Notes: generated from the letters alone by a model not told the origin. DNA of 64,000 nt from G963691835 sp963691835 (GCA_963691835.1 OY829383.1:4774001-4838000), one strand, 5' to 3'; positions 9,641 through 19,163 are shown, counted from the first letter of the stretch. Translations and numbers: made by a program.

Positions 9641-11341
9641 CTAGCTGAATCCAAGTTTCTGCTTCTGGGCATCCCAATCGATAGGGAGCGTCACGCCAAG
9701 TGTCAGCTTCTTCGCCGACAGCTCAAGCGGCTGACGTCCATCGAGGACCGATCGAACGACATCGGGAGCAAGGAATCCGAAGCGGACGATGCGCGAGAAG
9801 TAGGATGCGCCAACACCGACCTCAGCTGCAATCTCAGCCATCGAACGTCCATCGCCGACCAGGATCAGATCACGGTAGCGCTGCGCCTGGACCAGCAATC
9901 GAACCAGCGTCGGATCCGGCTTTCGATTGACGACATTGGTTCCGTTGATGACGAGTGCGTGTCCCTTGCCGATCCGACGCATCTTTGCCGGAACACGCAT
10001 AGTGAACTTCTGAGCAGTTTCACTGGCCGCATAAGGGGTACCGGGGCTGAAATCTGGGTCCGTGATGACCGGGGTCGCATCCGATCGCAGGTGCAGCTCG
10101 ATTCCGTCCACCATGACCGTGATGCGCGATACCAGCGCTAGCAGGATGGCTCGGCGCTTCTCGAAGGCCAGCGTCCGCCATCGTGAAGCGAGTTCCGCAG
10201 CGGCCCGAACTGTTCGGCGTCGCGCATCAAGACTCAAACCGTCGGCGCCCGCCTCGTGCACGGCGCCCTCGTCCGACAGGACTTGGATCACCTGATCCTG
10301 CACCAGCGCCTCTAGGTCGCCGGCCGGCAACCGCCATCCCGCTTCGGATTGTTCCCCTCGGACCAACGGCGCACTGACGTAGTAGCGGTATCGTATCCCA
10401 CGCTTGTTCGCATGGGTCGGGGTCAACCGCTTGCCGTTTCCGTCGAACACCAAACCAGCTAGGAGACTCGGTGCAGTTGATCCGGCGCCCGTCGCGCGAT
10501 CGATCCGATTGCCAGCGACCAACGCTTGCACCTGCTCCCAGATATCGCCATCGATGATCGCCTCCTGCTGCCCCGGATAGACAGCACCCTTGTGCTCGAC
10601 CTCACCGTGGTAGAGTCGATTCTGAAGCAGAAGATAAAGGGCACCTCTGCTGAACGGCTTCCCGCCGGTTACACGGCCTGCCTTATTGACCCGTCGCTTG
10701 CTAACATAGCCGTCGCGGTCCAACTCGGCCTTCAGGTCATGCACCGACCTCAGCACAACATACCGTTCGAAGATGTGCCTGACGGTCTTCGCCTCGTCTT
10801 CCTTGACGACCAGTGAGCGCCCCTGCAGATCATAGCCAAGAGGCACCGGGCCACCCATCCACATGCCCTTCTTCTTGGACGCAGCGATCTTGTCGCGAAT
10901 GCGCTCTCCAGTGACTTCGCGCTCGAATTGGGCGAAGTAGAGCAGTACGTTCAGTGTTAGCCGCCCCATCGACGTGGTCGTGTTGAACTGCTGCGTGACC
11001 GAGACGAAGGACACGCCCTTGCCATCGAACGCCTCGACGATCTTGGCGAAGTCAGCAAGCGAGCGCGTCAGCCGGTCGACCTTGTAAACTACGACCACGT
11101 CCACCTTGCCGCATGCAATGTCTGCAAGGAGCCGGGCCAGCCCCGGTCGCTCCATCGTCCCGCCCGAGAACCCGCCGTCGTCATAGTGCGCTGGCAGCGC
11201 TGTCCACCCCTCGTGCTTCTGGCTGGCGATGAACGCCTGACAGGCCTCGCGCTGGGCATCGAGGGAGTTGAACTCCTGCTCCAACCCCTTTTCCGAGGAC
11301 TGGCGGGTGTAGATGGCGCAGCGCACCGATGCCTTAGCCAT
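9641..11341 (-). CDS. Serine recombinase (large resolvase/integrase type)
   Basis: A recombinase of about 566 residues that would cut and rejoin DNA through a serine nucleophile. The N-terminal resolvase domain begins with RCAIYTRQSSEKG, which holds the catalytic Ser. It continues with VDRLTRSLADF and FAQFEREVTGERIRDKIAASK. The PLGYDL segment starts the recombinase domain at about 165. The last ~100 residues are an unusual extension with a helix-turn-helix-like SMAEIAAEVGVGASYFSRIV. It overlaps the DUF2924 gene by 8 bp. Its position beside tRNA-Gln suggests it mobilised this island. Confidence 0.88.
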   Translation of the reverse strand: MAKASVRCAIYTRQSSEKGLEQEFNSLDAQREACQAFIASQKHEGWTALPAHYDDGGFSGGTMERPGLARLLADIACGKVDVVVVYKVDRLTRSLADFAKIVEAFDGKGVSFVSVTQQFNTTTSMGRLTLNVLLYFAQFEREVTGERIRDKIAASKKKGMWMGGPVPLGYDLQGRSLVVKEDEAKTVRHIFERYVVLRSVHDLKAELDRDGYVSKRRVNKAGRVTGGKPFSRGALYLLLQNRLYHGEVEHKGAVYPGQQEAIIDGDIWEQVQALVAGNRIDRATGAGSTAPSLLAGLVFDGNGKRLTPTHANKRGIRYRYYVSAPLVRGEQSEAGWRLPAGDLEALVQDQVIQVLSDEGAVHEAGADGLSLDARRRTVRAAAELASRWRTLAFEKRRAILLALVSRITVMVDGIELHLRSDATPVITDPDFSPGTPYAASETAQKFTMRVPAKMRRIGKGHALVINGTNVVNRKPDPTLVRLLVQAQRYRDLILVGDGRSMAEIAAEVGVGASYFSRIVRFGFLAPDVVRSVLDGRQPLELSAKKLTLGVTLPIDWDAQKQKLGFS

Positions 11342-11804
11342 CAGCATTCTCCCCGGCAGTCTCGGTGCGCTTGGAAGAACGCTTCTCCAATCCGAAGAAC
11401 CGAGGTCCCGACCATCGCGTCCCGGTGATCTCGCGAGCGATCATCGAGAGAGAGGTCCAGCGTTGCCCTCGCCACTCGTAACCGCCCTCAACAATGAGCA
11501 CGTCGTGCGTTTCGCCGCGCCATTCCCGAACCAACCGGGCACCCGGTTTGACGACAATGGCAACCGACTGCGATTTGGTCGTCGCAGCGTCAGCTGAGCT
11601 GCCGAGAAGCCGCTGTGTCGACCGGCCAAGTCCGCCGAGCGCTGCTTCCTGCAGCTTCCAGGCAATGCCGAGTTCTAGAAGCTGTCGGCTGATCCGGGCG
11701 GGAGGTTGGCTCCGGTAAAGGCGCTTCCACTCGCCCCGCAACGCGGCGACCTCCATGCCCGCGAGGGCATGGAGGCGCTCCTGAAGACTCTGAAGATTCA
11801 TCAT
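11334..11804 (-). CDS. DUF2924 family protein
   Basis: A small basic protein of 156 residues matching DUF2924, a family found next to serine recombinases in alphaproteobacterial prophages and islands. The conserved part includes LRGEWKRLYRSQPPARISR early on and PGARLVREWRGETHDVLI in the middle, ending with SLSMIAREITGTRWSGPRFF. The start overlaps the stop of the DUF3489 gene, and the end overlaps the recombinase, so translation is coupled. The role is unknown; a DNA-binding or directionality function is a guess from context. Confidence 0.82.
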   Translation of the reverse strand: MMNLQSLQERLHALAGMEVAALRGEWKRLYRSQPPARISRQLLELGIAWKLQEAALGGLGRSTQRLLGSSADAATTKSQSVAIVVKPGARLVREWRGETHDVLIVEGGYEWRGQRWTSLSMIAREITGTRWSGPRFFGLEKRSSKRTETAGENADG

Positions 11805-12184
11805 CAAGCCCCCGCTTCGACCACCCGATAGACTTTTCGGTCTTCGATCATAGTCAGCTTGACAGCGATGCTGCGCTGTCGGAGCCGGGTGAGCGCGGCC
11901 CGTACCGTGTGCGGCTGCCAACCAGTCACCTTGACCAGGTCTTCGAGTGAAATGCCCTTAGGCTTTGCAACTGCCTCAGCGATTAGACCAAGCTTTCCAG
12001 CAATTGGCTTTGCCGCAGGTTTACCGTCAGAGGCATGGCCACAGGAGTCCTTTGCGGCAACTGGCCTGCGCGCAACTCTCGCAGTTGCAGCTCGCCGGTT
12101 GCGAGGCTTATTCGCAGCGATGTCGGTGACTGACGCAGTCGTCGCGGCCTTGGTAGCAGCGATGCGCTTGGTTTTACGGGCCAT
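11804..12184 (-). CDS. DUF3489 domain protein
   Basis: A 126-residue protein with a Lys/Ala/Arg-rich N-terminal half and a compact C-terminal winged-helix-like domain (ISLEDLVKVTGWQPHTVRAA, then LTRLRQRSIAVKL). This is the DUF3489 signature. The ATG at 12184 follows GGAGGACCC. A longer open frame to 12367 runs into an IS3 remnant and is not used. It is the first gene of the DUF3489/DUF2924/recombinase operon. DNA binding is inferred from the domain shape and basic tail. Confidence 0.75.
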   Translation of the reverse strand: MARKTKRIAATKAATTASVTDIAANKPRNRRAATARVARRPVAAKDSCGHASDGKPAAKPIAGKLGLIAEAVAKPKGISLEDLVKVTGWQPHTVRAALTRLRQRSIAVKLTMIEDRKVYRVVEAGA

Positions 12185-12364
12185 GTCGGGTCCTCCAGTT
12201 CGGTACCGCGAAGGTCGCGGCGCTCCCACCACCACAGGCCCGGAGTTAAACCGGGCGTCTGCGATTTGGCGGGCTGGAGGCCTGTCGCCTCGTCCGGCCC
12301 CAGCAATGCTTGCCGTGTCCGCGCAGTCCAGCAGAAAGAGCGTGCGTCGCTCTAGAATTCGAGA

Positions 12365-12505
12365 CATGGGTCCGTGAAAGTGGATCGGGCTGACCGTTGG
12401 GACGCAGCCATCTCAAGGCTTTGAGGAGGTCGATATGAGACGGAAGAGATATACACCAGAACAGATCATCGGGATGTTGCGTGAAACGGAGTTTCATCCT
12501 CAGAA
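12365..12505 (+). mobile_element. IS3-family element, left-end remnant
   Basis: The segment opens with an IS-like terminus (TGGGTCCGTGAAAGTGG). It then carries AGGAGG and an ATG that begins MRRKRYTPEQIIGMLRETE, the N-terminus of an IS3-family OrfA transposase. Similarity stops after about 17 codons, where prophage DNA begins. A second copy of this left end is seen near 15843. The element has been cut off by deletion and is inactive. Confidence 0.72.
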
Positions 12506-12591
12506 AAACTCTTGTGACAACCCTAGGACGATTTTGGGAAAAGAATTCTTATAATCCATTGATTCCGGAGAAATGGAGAATAAGAACCGTA

Positions 12592-13706
12592 TTAGTCTTC
12601 GCGAGAAGACCAATCTTTCTCAGCGATACTGCGGGCCATTTCTTCTTGCAACTTAGCGCAGATAGCTTGTGCTTTTTTAGACCACTCCTCAGCTGCTGGG
12701 AGCGGAGGAGGCGGCTCAGCAGGATGGGTATCGCCCTCACCGAACAACTCATACAACATGATCCCGACTTCAGAAACTGTGCCGAAACGAATAGTTTCGG
12801 TACCATCCTCCGTGACATGGCGGAACGCCCCGCCACGGACCTCCTGCGGATTTTTCGGTATGAAAGGTTTCTGCTGATACTGAGCGCTGAACCGGGATGC
12901 ACCGATCTCGGTCAAGAGGCCTCGCAGGCTGCCACGGTCCATCAGAGCCGGCATGAGTGCCTCGCCCTTAGTACGATGGACGTGAGTTTGATTCGGCATT
13001 GCCCAGATCTCGTCTTCTATCGCGATGGCCGGGATCGACAATACATGCCAGTCATCCGACGCGTTCAGCAAATGATGGGTGAGATCCTCAGGGTGAACAC
13101 GATGGCTAACGAGAATGATTACCCCGTTCGATTTGTCGTTCAGCCGCTGGATGACTTCACCGTCGAACCACTGGATCAGTGCGTTCCGCGCGGTGCCCTT
13201 CCAGGCAATGCTGGGAGGGATGGGATCATCGATGATGATCAAGTCCGCCCCCCGTCCAACCTGAGACTTTCCGACAGTCCCGCTCATCCTACGACCGCCA
13301 GCATGCATCCGAATCTGCCCGGAGCTAGTCGGAACTGTGAGATTGGGAAACACTGCCCGCAACCGCGGTGACGCGATCAGGCGATCAACCGCTTCGTTGA
13401 GATCGGACGTGAGTTCTCGAGTTCCGGCCAAAGAAAGGACTTGCTTGTCCGGATGGCGACCCAATAACCACAACACGAAGGCGACCGATGCAGTGTGCGA
13501 TTTGAGGTGACGTGGAGGAACGTTGATTATCAACCGTGTGATCTCACCTGTCGTACACCGTGCCAATGCGCTAGCCATCAGCTCAATATGCCAATATCTC
13601 TAAGAACGCCCGAAAGGGATGACGTTCACGGAAAGCGAACCTGTTGAATGCCGCAAAGTTGAAGCGGTAGTGCCGGAGTATCAGTTCAGCCTTACTGAGC
13701 GTCACC
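12592..13706 (-). pseudogene. Phage terminase large subunit, frameshifted and with foreign-looking C-terminus
   Basis: Remnant of the ATPase that packages phage DNA. The main frame (12592-13578) has a Walker A-like NVPPRHLKSHTAS, Walker B LIIIDDPI and the LVSHRVHPEDLT coupling segment. The N-terminus lies in another frame: a GTG just after the DUF5681 stop gives TLSKAELILRHYRFNFAAF and stops at about 13604. The expected continuation YWHIELMASAL appears one frame over, so there is an indel near 13600-13610. After YQQKPFIPKNP the nuclease domain is missing. A short unrelated tail (~85 residues, proline-rich) replaces it. Confidence 0.78.
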
Positions 13707-14081
13707 TTAGGCTCCCTTGCTCATCAGCTTGAGAAGCTCGCGCTCAAGTTCCGCTTCGTCCTCGGGAAGGATTTCAAACGCGGGAGGGGTTTCGGCTTTC
13801 TCCAGAATGTCCCGAACAAGGTTGATCGATCGGATATCTCCTTTCCCGGCTTTATGGGCCAACGCCAAGAGCATCGCATCAAGCAGCTCATGCTCCTCAT
13901 GTTGCTCGCCAACGCGAATGGAAACCTTGCGACTCACAATCTTGTTTAACCGATCAGCCAGTGATTTCTGGTTTGCGGCTTTCTTTGGACGCCCATTGGG
14001 ATTCCCGGATTGGCCAAGCTTGAACCGATACTCTTTGGGCGGTTTTCCATAGCCAATCTCATATTTGCGGTCAGTCATCAT
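13707..14081 (-). CDS. DUF5681 phage protein (small-terminase-like)
   Basis: A 124-residue protein with the DUF5681 signature near the N-terminus: EIGYGKPPKEYRFKLGQSGN followed directly by PNGRPKKA. The rest is helical and acidic. In alphaproteobacterial prophages such genes sit directly upstream of the large terminase, as here, so a role in DNA recognition for packaging is likely but inferred. The start overlaps the end of the methyltransferase remnant by 4 bp (ATGA). The reading frame is intact. Confidence 0.82.
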   Translation of the reverse strand: MMTDRKYEIGYGKPPKEYRFKLGQSGNPNGRPKKAANQKSLADRLNKIVSRKVSIRVGEQHEEHELLDAMLLALAHKAGKGDIRSINLVRDILEKAETPPAFEILPEDEAELERELLKLMSKGA

Positions 14082-15562
14082 CGTCCTCCCTCGACTTTCC
14101 GCAGAGGACTGGATGCGCTCGAACTCCGACGCTCAGCGACATCGCTAAACCGTTCACCAGTGTCTGCTAGGGTGGCGGTCTCGCCGGTCTCGGATTGCCA
14201 GCGCCGGATCGTGACGTCGACATAGCGGGGATCCAGCTCCATCAATCGCGCGACGCGGCCCGTGCGATCGGCCGCTACTAGGGTCGTGCCGGACCCGCCA
14301 AACCCGTCTAACACGACGTCGCCGCGGCGCGTGGTATCGAGGATAGCGTCGGCGACCATCGCGACCGGTTTCACAGTGGGATGGAGCGCGAGCTCTTCCA
14401 TACGGCCGGGACGGAACGTGTTACCGCCGGGATAGTTCCAGACATTAGTCCGGTTGCGTCCATGCTTGCCCAGTTCAACATTGTTGATGTGATTGGCGGT
14501 ACCCACCTTGAATACGCAAACGAGCTCATGCTTCGATCAGTAAAGCGAGCCCATGCCGCCATTGTCCTTGTTCCAGACGCACAGGTTCTTAGTCTCGGAG
14601 TAGATAACGCGGGCCACGCTCAACAGCTCGTAGATGTGCCGCCAATCCATGCAAACGAAGTGCAAAGCGCCATCGACGGAGTATTTGTTCAGATTGGTGA
14701 GAACCGACCCGAGGAATTCAGAGAATTCGTTCGAGGACATCTCACCACACGCCATCGCAAACTCGCGATGGCGGACCTTCCCAAGACCGGAAACGTGGCC
14801 CTCAATCGGCACGTTGTAAGGCGGGTCAGTGAATACTCCGCGCGCCCTGTCGTCGCCCATAAGATCCGCAATAGCGCTACCATCTCGCACGTCGCCACAC
14901 ATGATTCGGTGGCAGCCCAGAACCCACTGATCCCCAAGCCGCGAGACCTCCGGTTGTTCGCAATCCGGCTTCTCGACCGTTTCCTCGGTGGGCGCCCCGT
15001 CGAAATCAGTCTCCAGGAGGAAATCAATCTCTGCGACCTCAAAGCCGGTGAAAGTGAGATCGAAATCCGCATCGAGCTCAAGAATTGCTTCGAACTCCAT
15101 GGACAAAACCGCCTGGTCCCACGAACCATCTTCTGCAAGGCGATTGTCGGCGATCGCGTAGGCCCGAACTTGTTCCTCAGAAAGGGCATCGACTAGAACT
15201 GTTGGGATCCGATTCTGGTCGAGTTCAATCGCCGCTGCGACGCGGACATGTCCGCAGATAATGGTTCCATAGCTGTCGATCAGGACAGGCGCGATGAATC
15301 CGAACTTCCTGATGCTCCGCTCGATTTTCCGGCGCTGCTGCCGGAAGTGCTTCCTGGGATTGGCCGATCGACTCTTGAGAGACTTAGGGTCACGATATTC
15401 GATTTTCAGCTGTTTTATTTCGGGGCTTCCGGATGCGAAGCCCGAACAAACAGGAATACGGGCTCCTAGGTTGCTAATGCACCGTGGTGGTGCCGCTCCT
15501 AGGGACATCCCGTCCCCTTCAAACGCTCGCATGGCCGAACCGGCTTCCCACCGCACGTGCAT
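14078..15562 (-). pseudogene. ParB-domain DNA methyltransferase interrupted by an in-frame TGA
   Basis: A prophage-type fusion of an N-terminal ParB-like nuclease domain (KFGFIAPVLIDSYGTIICGH, AYAIADNRLAEDGSWD) and a C-terminal amino-methyltransferase. The catalytic motif FTDPPYNVP is in the first part, and the SAM motif DGFGGSGTTLVAADRTGR is in the second. The frame is the same on both sides of a TGA at 14537-14539, where a conserved GMGSLYRSKHEL would be expected. An Arg codon (CGA) turned to TGA by one transition explains this. The start is uncertain; the conserved part begins near PEIKQLKIEYRD. It is probably inactive unless the stop is read through. Confidence 0.85.
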
Positions 15563-15842
15563 CCCGCACGGACCATACTCGCGTTCTAGGTCTGTGACTC
15601 AGATACCTGTCTCAGAATTATCTGACAAGCACCAACCAACTTCCGGATATCACTGAGTCACAAGATGCCTTCCAACCACCTGAAGTGAAAGGGGAAACTC
15701 TACAAAGAGAATCAGGCTCAATACCAGAAGCCGTTCACCCATGACCCAGCCGAACGAGTGAGAATCTGCCAGGCGTTTGATCCAATCCAAGATTCCCTCC
15801 AACCCAGCAGTCGCCCTATTTTGGCGACGTCACCATTGACCT

Positions 15843-15965
15843 GGGTCCGTTAAGTGGGGGCCCGGACTGACATTTAGGTTCTGGTTGTGTCGCGGTTTTG
15901 AAGAGTCGATCTGAGCCGGAAAAGCTACATGCGAGGACAGATCATCGGGATGCTGCGGGCGTTAT
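15843..15965 (+). mobile_element. Second IS3-family left-end remnant
   Basis: It begins TGGGTCCGTTAAGTGGG, close to the terminus at 12365. It ends with a decayed OrfA start in which GQIIGMLR is still readable, although the initiator ATG has become CTG. The sequence breaks off into the IS6 remnant. Together with the copy at 12365 it brackets the prophage module. Confidence 0.6.
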
Positions 15966-16012
15966 CACCCCTTCAGGCGACGAGCGTGATGTAGCAAGAG
16001 ACCATCTTAGGA

Positions 16013-16730
16013 TTATGCAACGCCGGCAATGACTTGCCATTGAGCCAGTGCCGCAGCGCGATGGATCTTCATATGGCGTCGAGAGATCAAATGCCGCTGG
16101 AGGTTGAAAGCATTGTGGACGACAGCACGAGCGGAAGGAAATCTCTGCGTCGAGCCCGGACGCTTAAACCCGATCCAACAGCGTTCTTGGCGTCTGATCG
16201 GCCGGCGCGAATTCTCCACGCGATTGTTTGATCGCCCCCCGATGCCGTGGCGATCGCCTAGGTAAAGGTCTCGCAATACCGCGCGATACGACCCCAACTT
16301 GTCGATCGTGATCGAAGTCAGAGCAGCGCCCTGCCTCTTGAGGATTCGCCTCACTCCCTTCATCGCGGCTCGTTTGTCACGCCGCGGCTCGACGAGAATG
16401 TCCAGAACTCACCCCCCTCATCAACGGCGCGCCAGGGGTACATGCGGCGACCACTAATCGAGACAAACATCTCATCCAAATGCCAGCGGTCATCCGCTCG
16501 AGATCGACGGCACTGAAGGCGTATGGCATAGGCGACCCCAAACCCTGCCCTACATTCGGACGTATTCGTAGCTCACATCGATCCCACGTTCCGCCAGCAA
16601 ATCTACAACGTCAGGGCGGCTGAGATTAAAGTATAGATACAGCCAGATCACATACTGAGTCACATTCGACAGATACCAAAAGTGGGTGTCGGAGAACGGC
16701 TTGATAGAAGCACGATACCGGCCACCACTA
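16013..16730 (-). pseudogene. IS6-family transposase remnant with several frameshifts
   Basis: Three frames together rebuild an IS6-type DDE transposase. The N-terminal part (from about 16730) reads VIWLYLYFNLSRPDVVDLLAE. The middle, in another frame, has DDRWHLDEMFVSISGRRMYPW, which carries the first catalytic Asp. The C-terminal part (16013-16363) has SITIDKLGSYRAVLRDL and NNRVENSRRPIRRQERCWIG, with the second Asp and the Glu. At least two indels separate them, so the element is dead. It lies at the edge of the lasso cluster. Confidence 0.82.
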
Positions 16731-16988
16731 TCTCTTCGACTGTGCGGTGCCAGTGTCCAGATGAGCAAGATCACAAAACCCAATACCTAATCAATTCCTG
16801 CCAACCTGAACCAAATTTTTCTGTCTCTGAAATAGAACCGTTTCACTTTTTCATACACATGCTTACCATGAGGCGTCAACCAATTAGCGACAACGGCATT
16901 ATCAAAAAAACTGATCCAATTCTAAAAAGACTTCCAAGATCCGTTTCGAATATTTTTGGTTATCACTCCATTTAAGCTCCAATCACTT
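16731..16988. other. AT-rich decayed segment
   Basis: No intact gene is seen. On the minus strand about 16787-16906 reads FDNAVVANWLTPHGKHVYE and then KVKRFYF before a stop. This could be a displaced C-terminal piece of the adjoining HExxH-type gene, but the link is only suggestive. Confidence 0.35.
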
Positions 16989-17154
16989 CTAACATTTTTC
17001 TCTTACCCCATAATACAAAATTGGTATTTGGCAACAATTTCTCTGTCCAAAATTACTTCCCGTCCACTCTGATATGTATTCTTCTGTATCTAATCCACAT
17101 TGAGCACTATCAATCCACGGCGTCTCCATCTCTCTAAGAGTCCGTCCATAAAGT

Positions 17155-17802
17155 TCATGTTTGTTTCAAGCGGCGTACCATGATCTTGATCATGGCGAGG
17201 TAGATGAAGGCGGTGGCGGTTCGCGCCCGCGCCTCGAAGTCTCGGGCGAGCCTTCGGTTGCGCGAGATCCAGGCCAGCGTGCGTTCGACGATCCAGCGCT
17301 TGGCCTGCACCATGAAGCCCTTGGCGCCGTCGCTCCGCTTGATGATTTCCAGCCGCCAGGGCCCGGTCTTGGCCACCGCCTTGGCGGCTTTCGGCCCCTG
17401 GTAGCCGGCATCGGCGAAGACCACCTCGATGAATGGAAACCGTCGCCGCACCCGCTTGCTCAAAACCAAGGCCGCGCCGTCGCGGTCCTGAATGTCGGCT
17501 GGATGCACCACCGCCGTGAGCAGCAGTCCGCCATGGTCAGTGAGGATGTGGCGCTTCACGCCGCGCGTCTTCTTGCCCGCGTCATAGCCGATCGGGTCAA
17601 GCGACGCCCCCCTTTTTGCGCCGATTTGGCGCTTTGGCTGTCGATAATCGCGGCGCTCGGTTGCCCCTCTCGGCCTTCCGCCTCGCGCAACGCCACATAG
17701 AGCGTATCGTGCATCCGCTCGAGCGTGCCGTCCCAGGCCCACAGATCGAAATACCCATGCACCGTGCTCTTCGGCGGAAAGTCCTTCGGCAAATGGCGCC
17801 AC
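17155..17802 (-). CDS. IS5-family transposase OrfB frame, copy 1
   Basis: C-terminal half of the transposase, read in the -1 frame relative to OrfA after the A5G6 slippery run. It carries ASLDPIGYDAGKKTRGVKRH, the second catalytic Asp in VVFADAGYQGPKAAK and the Glu region WIVERTLAWISRNRRLARDF. The independent open frame starts at 17802, but real product is expected as an OrfA-OrfB fusion made by frameshifting. The functional part starts near 17617. Confidence 0.85.
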   Translation of the reverse strand: MAPFAEGLSAEEHGAWVFRSVGLGRHARADARYALCGVARGGRPRGATERRDYRQPKRQIGAKRGASLDPIGYDAGKKTRGVKRHILTDHGGLLLTAVVHPADIQDRDGAALVLSKRVRRRFPFIEVVFADAGYQGPKAAKAVAKTGPWRLEIIKRSDGAKGFMVQAKRWIVERTLAWISRNRRLARDFEARARTATAFIYLAMIKIMVRRLKQT

Positions 17803-17990
17803 GGGCAGCCGGTCTCCAGAACATAGAGCAAGCCATTGATCACCGCGCGAACGTCAACCGACCGCTTGCGGCCGCCATGCCGGGCCGGCGGGATCAACGG
17901 CGCCAGAACCGACCACTCTTCGTCCGTCAGATCACTCGGGTACCGAAGGCCCCGGCGCTCATAACGGGCACGGTTTTCTTTCGTCCACAT
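17556..17990 (-). CDS. IS5-family transposase OrfA, copy 1
   Basis: A 144-residue N-terminal half of an IS5-type DDE transposase. It contains the DUF4096-like region YPSDLTDEEWSVLAPLIPP, then GCPWRHLPKDFPPKSTVHGY and the first catalytic Asp in AAIIDSQSAK. It runs into a stop after leaving the catalytic frame at the A5G6 run (17607-17617). Alone it lacks the second Asp and the Glu, so it needs frameshifting to make active enzyme. The first ATG is just inside the IS end. Confidence 0.88.
   Translation of the reverse strand: MWTKENRARYERRGLRYPSDLTDEEWSVLAPLIPPARHGGRKRSVDVRAVINGLLYVLETGCPWRHLPKDFPPKSTVHGYFDLWAWDGTLERMHDTLYVALREAEGREGQPSAAIIDSQSAKSAQKGGRRLTRSAMTRARRRAA
17607..17617 (-). promoter_or_regulatory. 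Probable programmed -1 frameshift site, IS copy 1
   Basis: AAAAAGGGGGG on the minus strand lies exactly where OrfA must shift by -1 to enter the OrfB frame, joining SAQKGG to ASLDP. Homopolymer slippery sites of this kind are used by many two-frame IS elements. No flanking stimulatory structure was worked out. Confidence 0.6.
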
Positions 17991-18515
17991 CTGGTAGCTC
18001 CCTCATCAATCGCTACAAGATAGTGAATCACAAACGATTCCAACGATTCAATGACTTTGTGGACGGGCTCTAAGAAACAATGATTGATGCAAAACTCATG
18101 TAGGATTTGTTCCGTGACAAACTCTACTGTCTCTACCAGGGCGCGTTCCGGGACAAGCACTAACCCAGGACACCGATCGCGAGAGATAAATTGCCTACCG
18201 TCGATTAGAAGATAAACTGATCCAAAATCCTGTAAGACTCTCGACAAGTCAGGCCAAACAACATCCAGATGACCAATAACATCCTGATATACTTGAATAA
18301 AATTGTTGTATGACGATTCGTAATCCGCATTACCAACACTGCAAAGACCGCGTTTTTGACATAGAATCCCTATGTCATACAGCAGTCCGACATCCAATCT
18401 TGGGTTACTCATATCAACCACAGATGGATTGCGGCTGTGGCGGCAAGAATCCTCAATAACATCGAAAATAAACTCAAAACACTTTTTTGAGACACTAAGA
18501 GTCCGTCCATAAAGT

Positions 18516-19163
18516 TCATGTTTGTTTCAAGCGGCGTACCATGATCTTGATCATGGCGAGGTAGATGAAGGCGGTGGCGGTTCGCGCCCGCGCCTCGAAG
18601 TCTCGGGCGAGCCTTCGGTTGCGCGAGATCCAGGCCAGCGTGCGTTCGACGATCCAGCGCTTGGCCTGCACCATGAAGCCCTTGGCGCCGTCGCTCCGCT
18701 TGATGATTTCCAGCCGCCAGGGCCCGGTCTTGGCCACCGCCTTGGCGGCTTTCGGCCCCTGGTAGCCGGCATCGGCGAAGACCACCTCGATGAATGGAAA
18801 CCGTCGCCGCACCCGCTTGCTCAAAACCAAGGCCGCGCCGTCGCGGTCCTGAATGTCGGCTGGATGCACCACCGCCGTGAGCAGCAGTCCGCCATGGTCA
18901 GTGAGGATGTGGCGCTTCACGCCGCGCGTCTTCTTGCCCGCGTCATAGCCGATCGGGTCAAGCGACGCCCCCCTTTTTGCGCCGATTTGGCGCTTTGGCT
19001 GTCGATAATCGCGGCGCTCGGTTGCCCCTCTCGGCCTTCCGCCTCGCGCAACGCCACATAGAGCGTATCGTGCATCCGCTCGAGCGTGCCGTCCCAGGCC
19101 CACAGATCGAAATACCCATGCACCGTGCTCTTCGGCGGAAAGTCCTTCGGCAAATGGCGCCAC
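18516..19163 (-). CDS. IS5-family transposase OrfB frame, copy 2
   Basis: Protein identical to the OrfB frame of copy 1, with the second Asp (VVFADAGYQG) and the Glu region (WIVERTLAW). It is expected to be expressed only as a frameshift fusion with OrfA through the A5G6 run at 18968-18978. Confidence 0.85.
   Translation of the reverse strand: MAPFAEGLSAEEHGAWVFRSVGLGRHARADARYALCGVARGGRPRGATERRDYRQPKRQIGAKRGASLDPIGYDAGKKTRGVKRHILTDHGGLLLTAVVHPADIQDRDGAALVLSKRVRRRFPFIEVVFADAGYQGPKAAKAVAKTGPWRLEIIKRSDGAKGFMVQAKRWIVERTLAWISRNRRLARDFEARARTATAFIYLAMIKIMVRRLKQT

Larger units (their letters stand above)
17138..18070 (-). mobile_element. IS5-family insertion sequence, copy 1 (933 bp)
   Basis: Bounded by imperfect inverted repeats GAGTCCGTCCATAAAGT and GAGCCCGTCCACAAAGT and flanked by TAA on both sides (17135-17137, 18071-18073), taken as the target duplication. 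CTAAG is an equally possible reading because the flanking bases match. It encodes a two-frame transposase. It is identical by eye to copy 2, so the insertions are recent. It interrupts the HExxH-type gene. Confidence 0.92.

Noticed and set aside
12481..13371. A 296-codon plus-strand frame
   Set aside because: Antisense to the terminase, whose Walker motifs are clear on the minus strand.
17161..17700. 179-codon plus-strand frame inside the IS copy (repeated at 18522)
   Set aside because: Antisense to the transposase and duplicated only because the IS is duplicated.
17927..18421. A 164-residue stand-alone protein between the IS copies
   Set aside because: Its last ~48 residues are read from inside the IS, and its start is arbitrary. 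It is the middle piece of the split HExxH-type gene.
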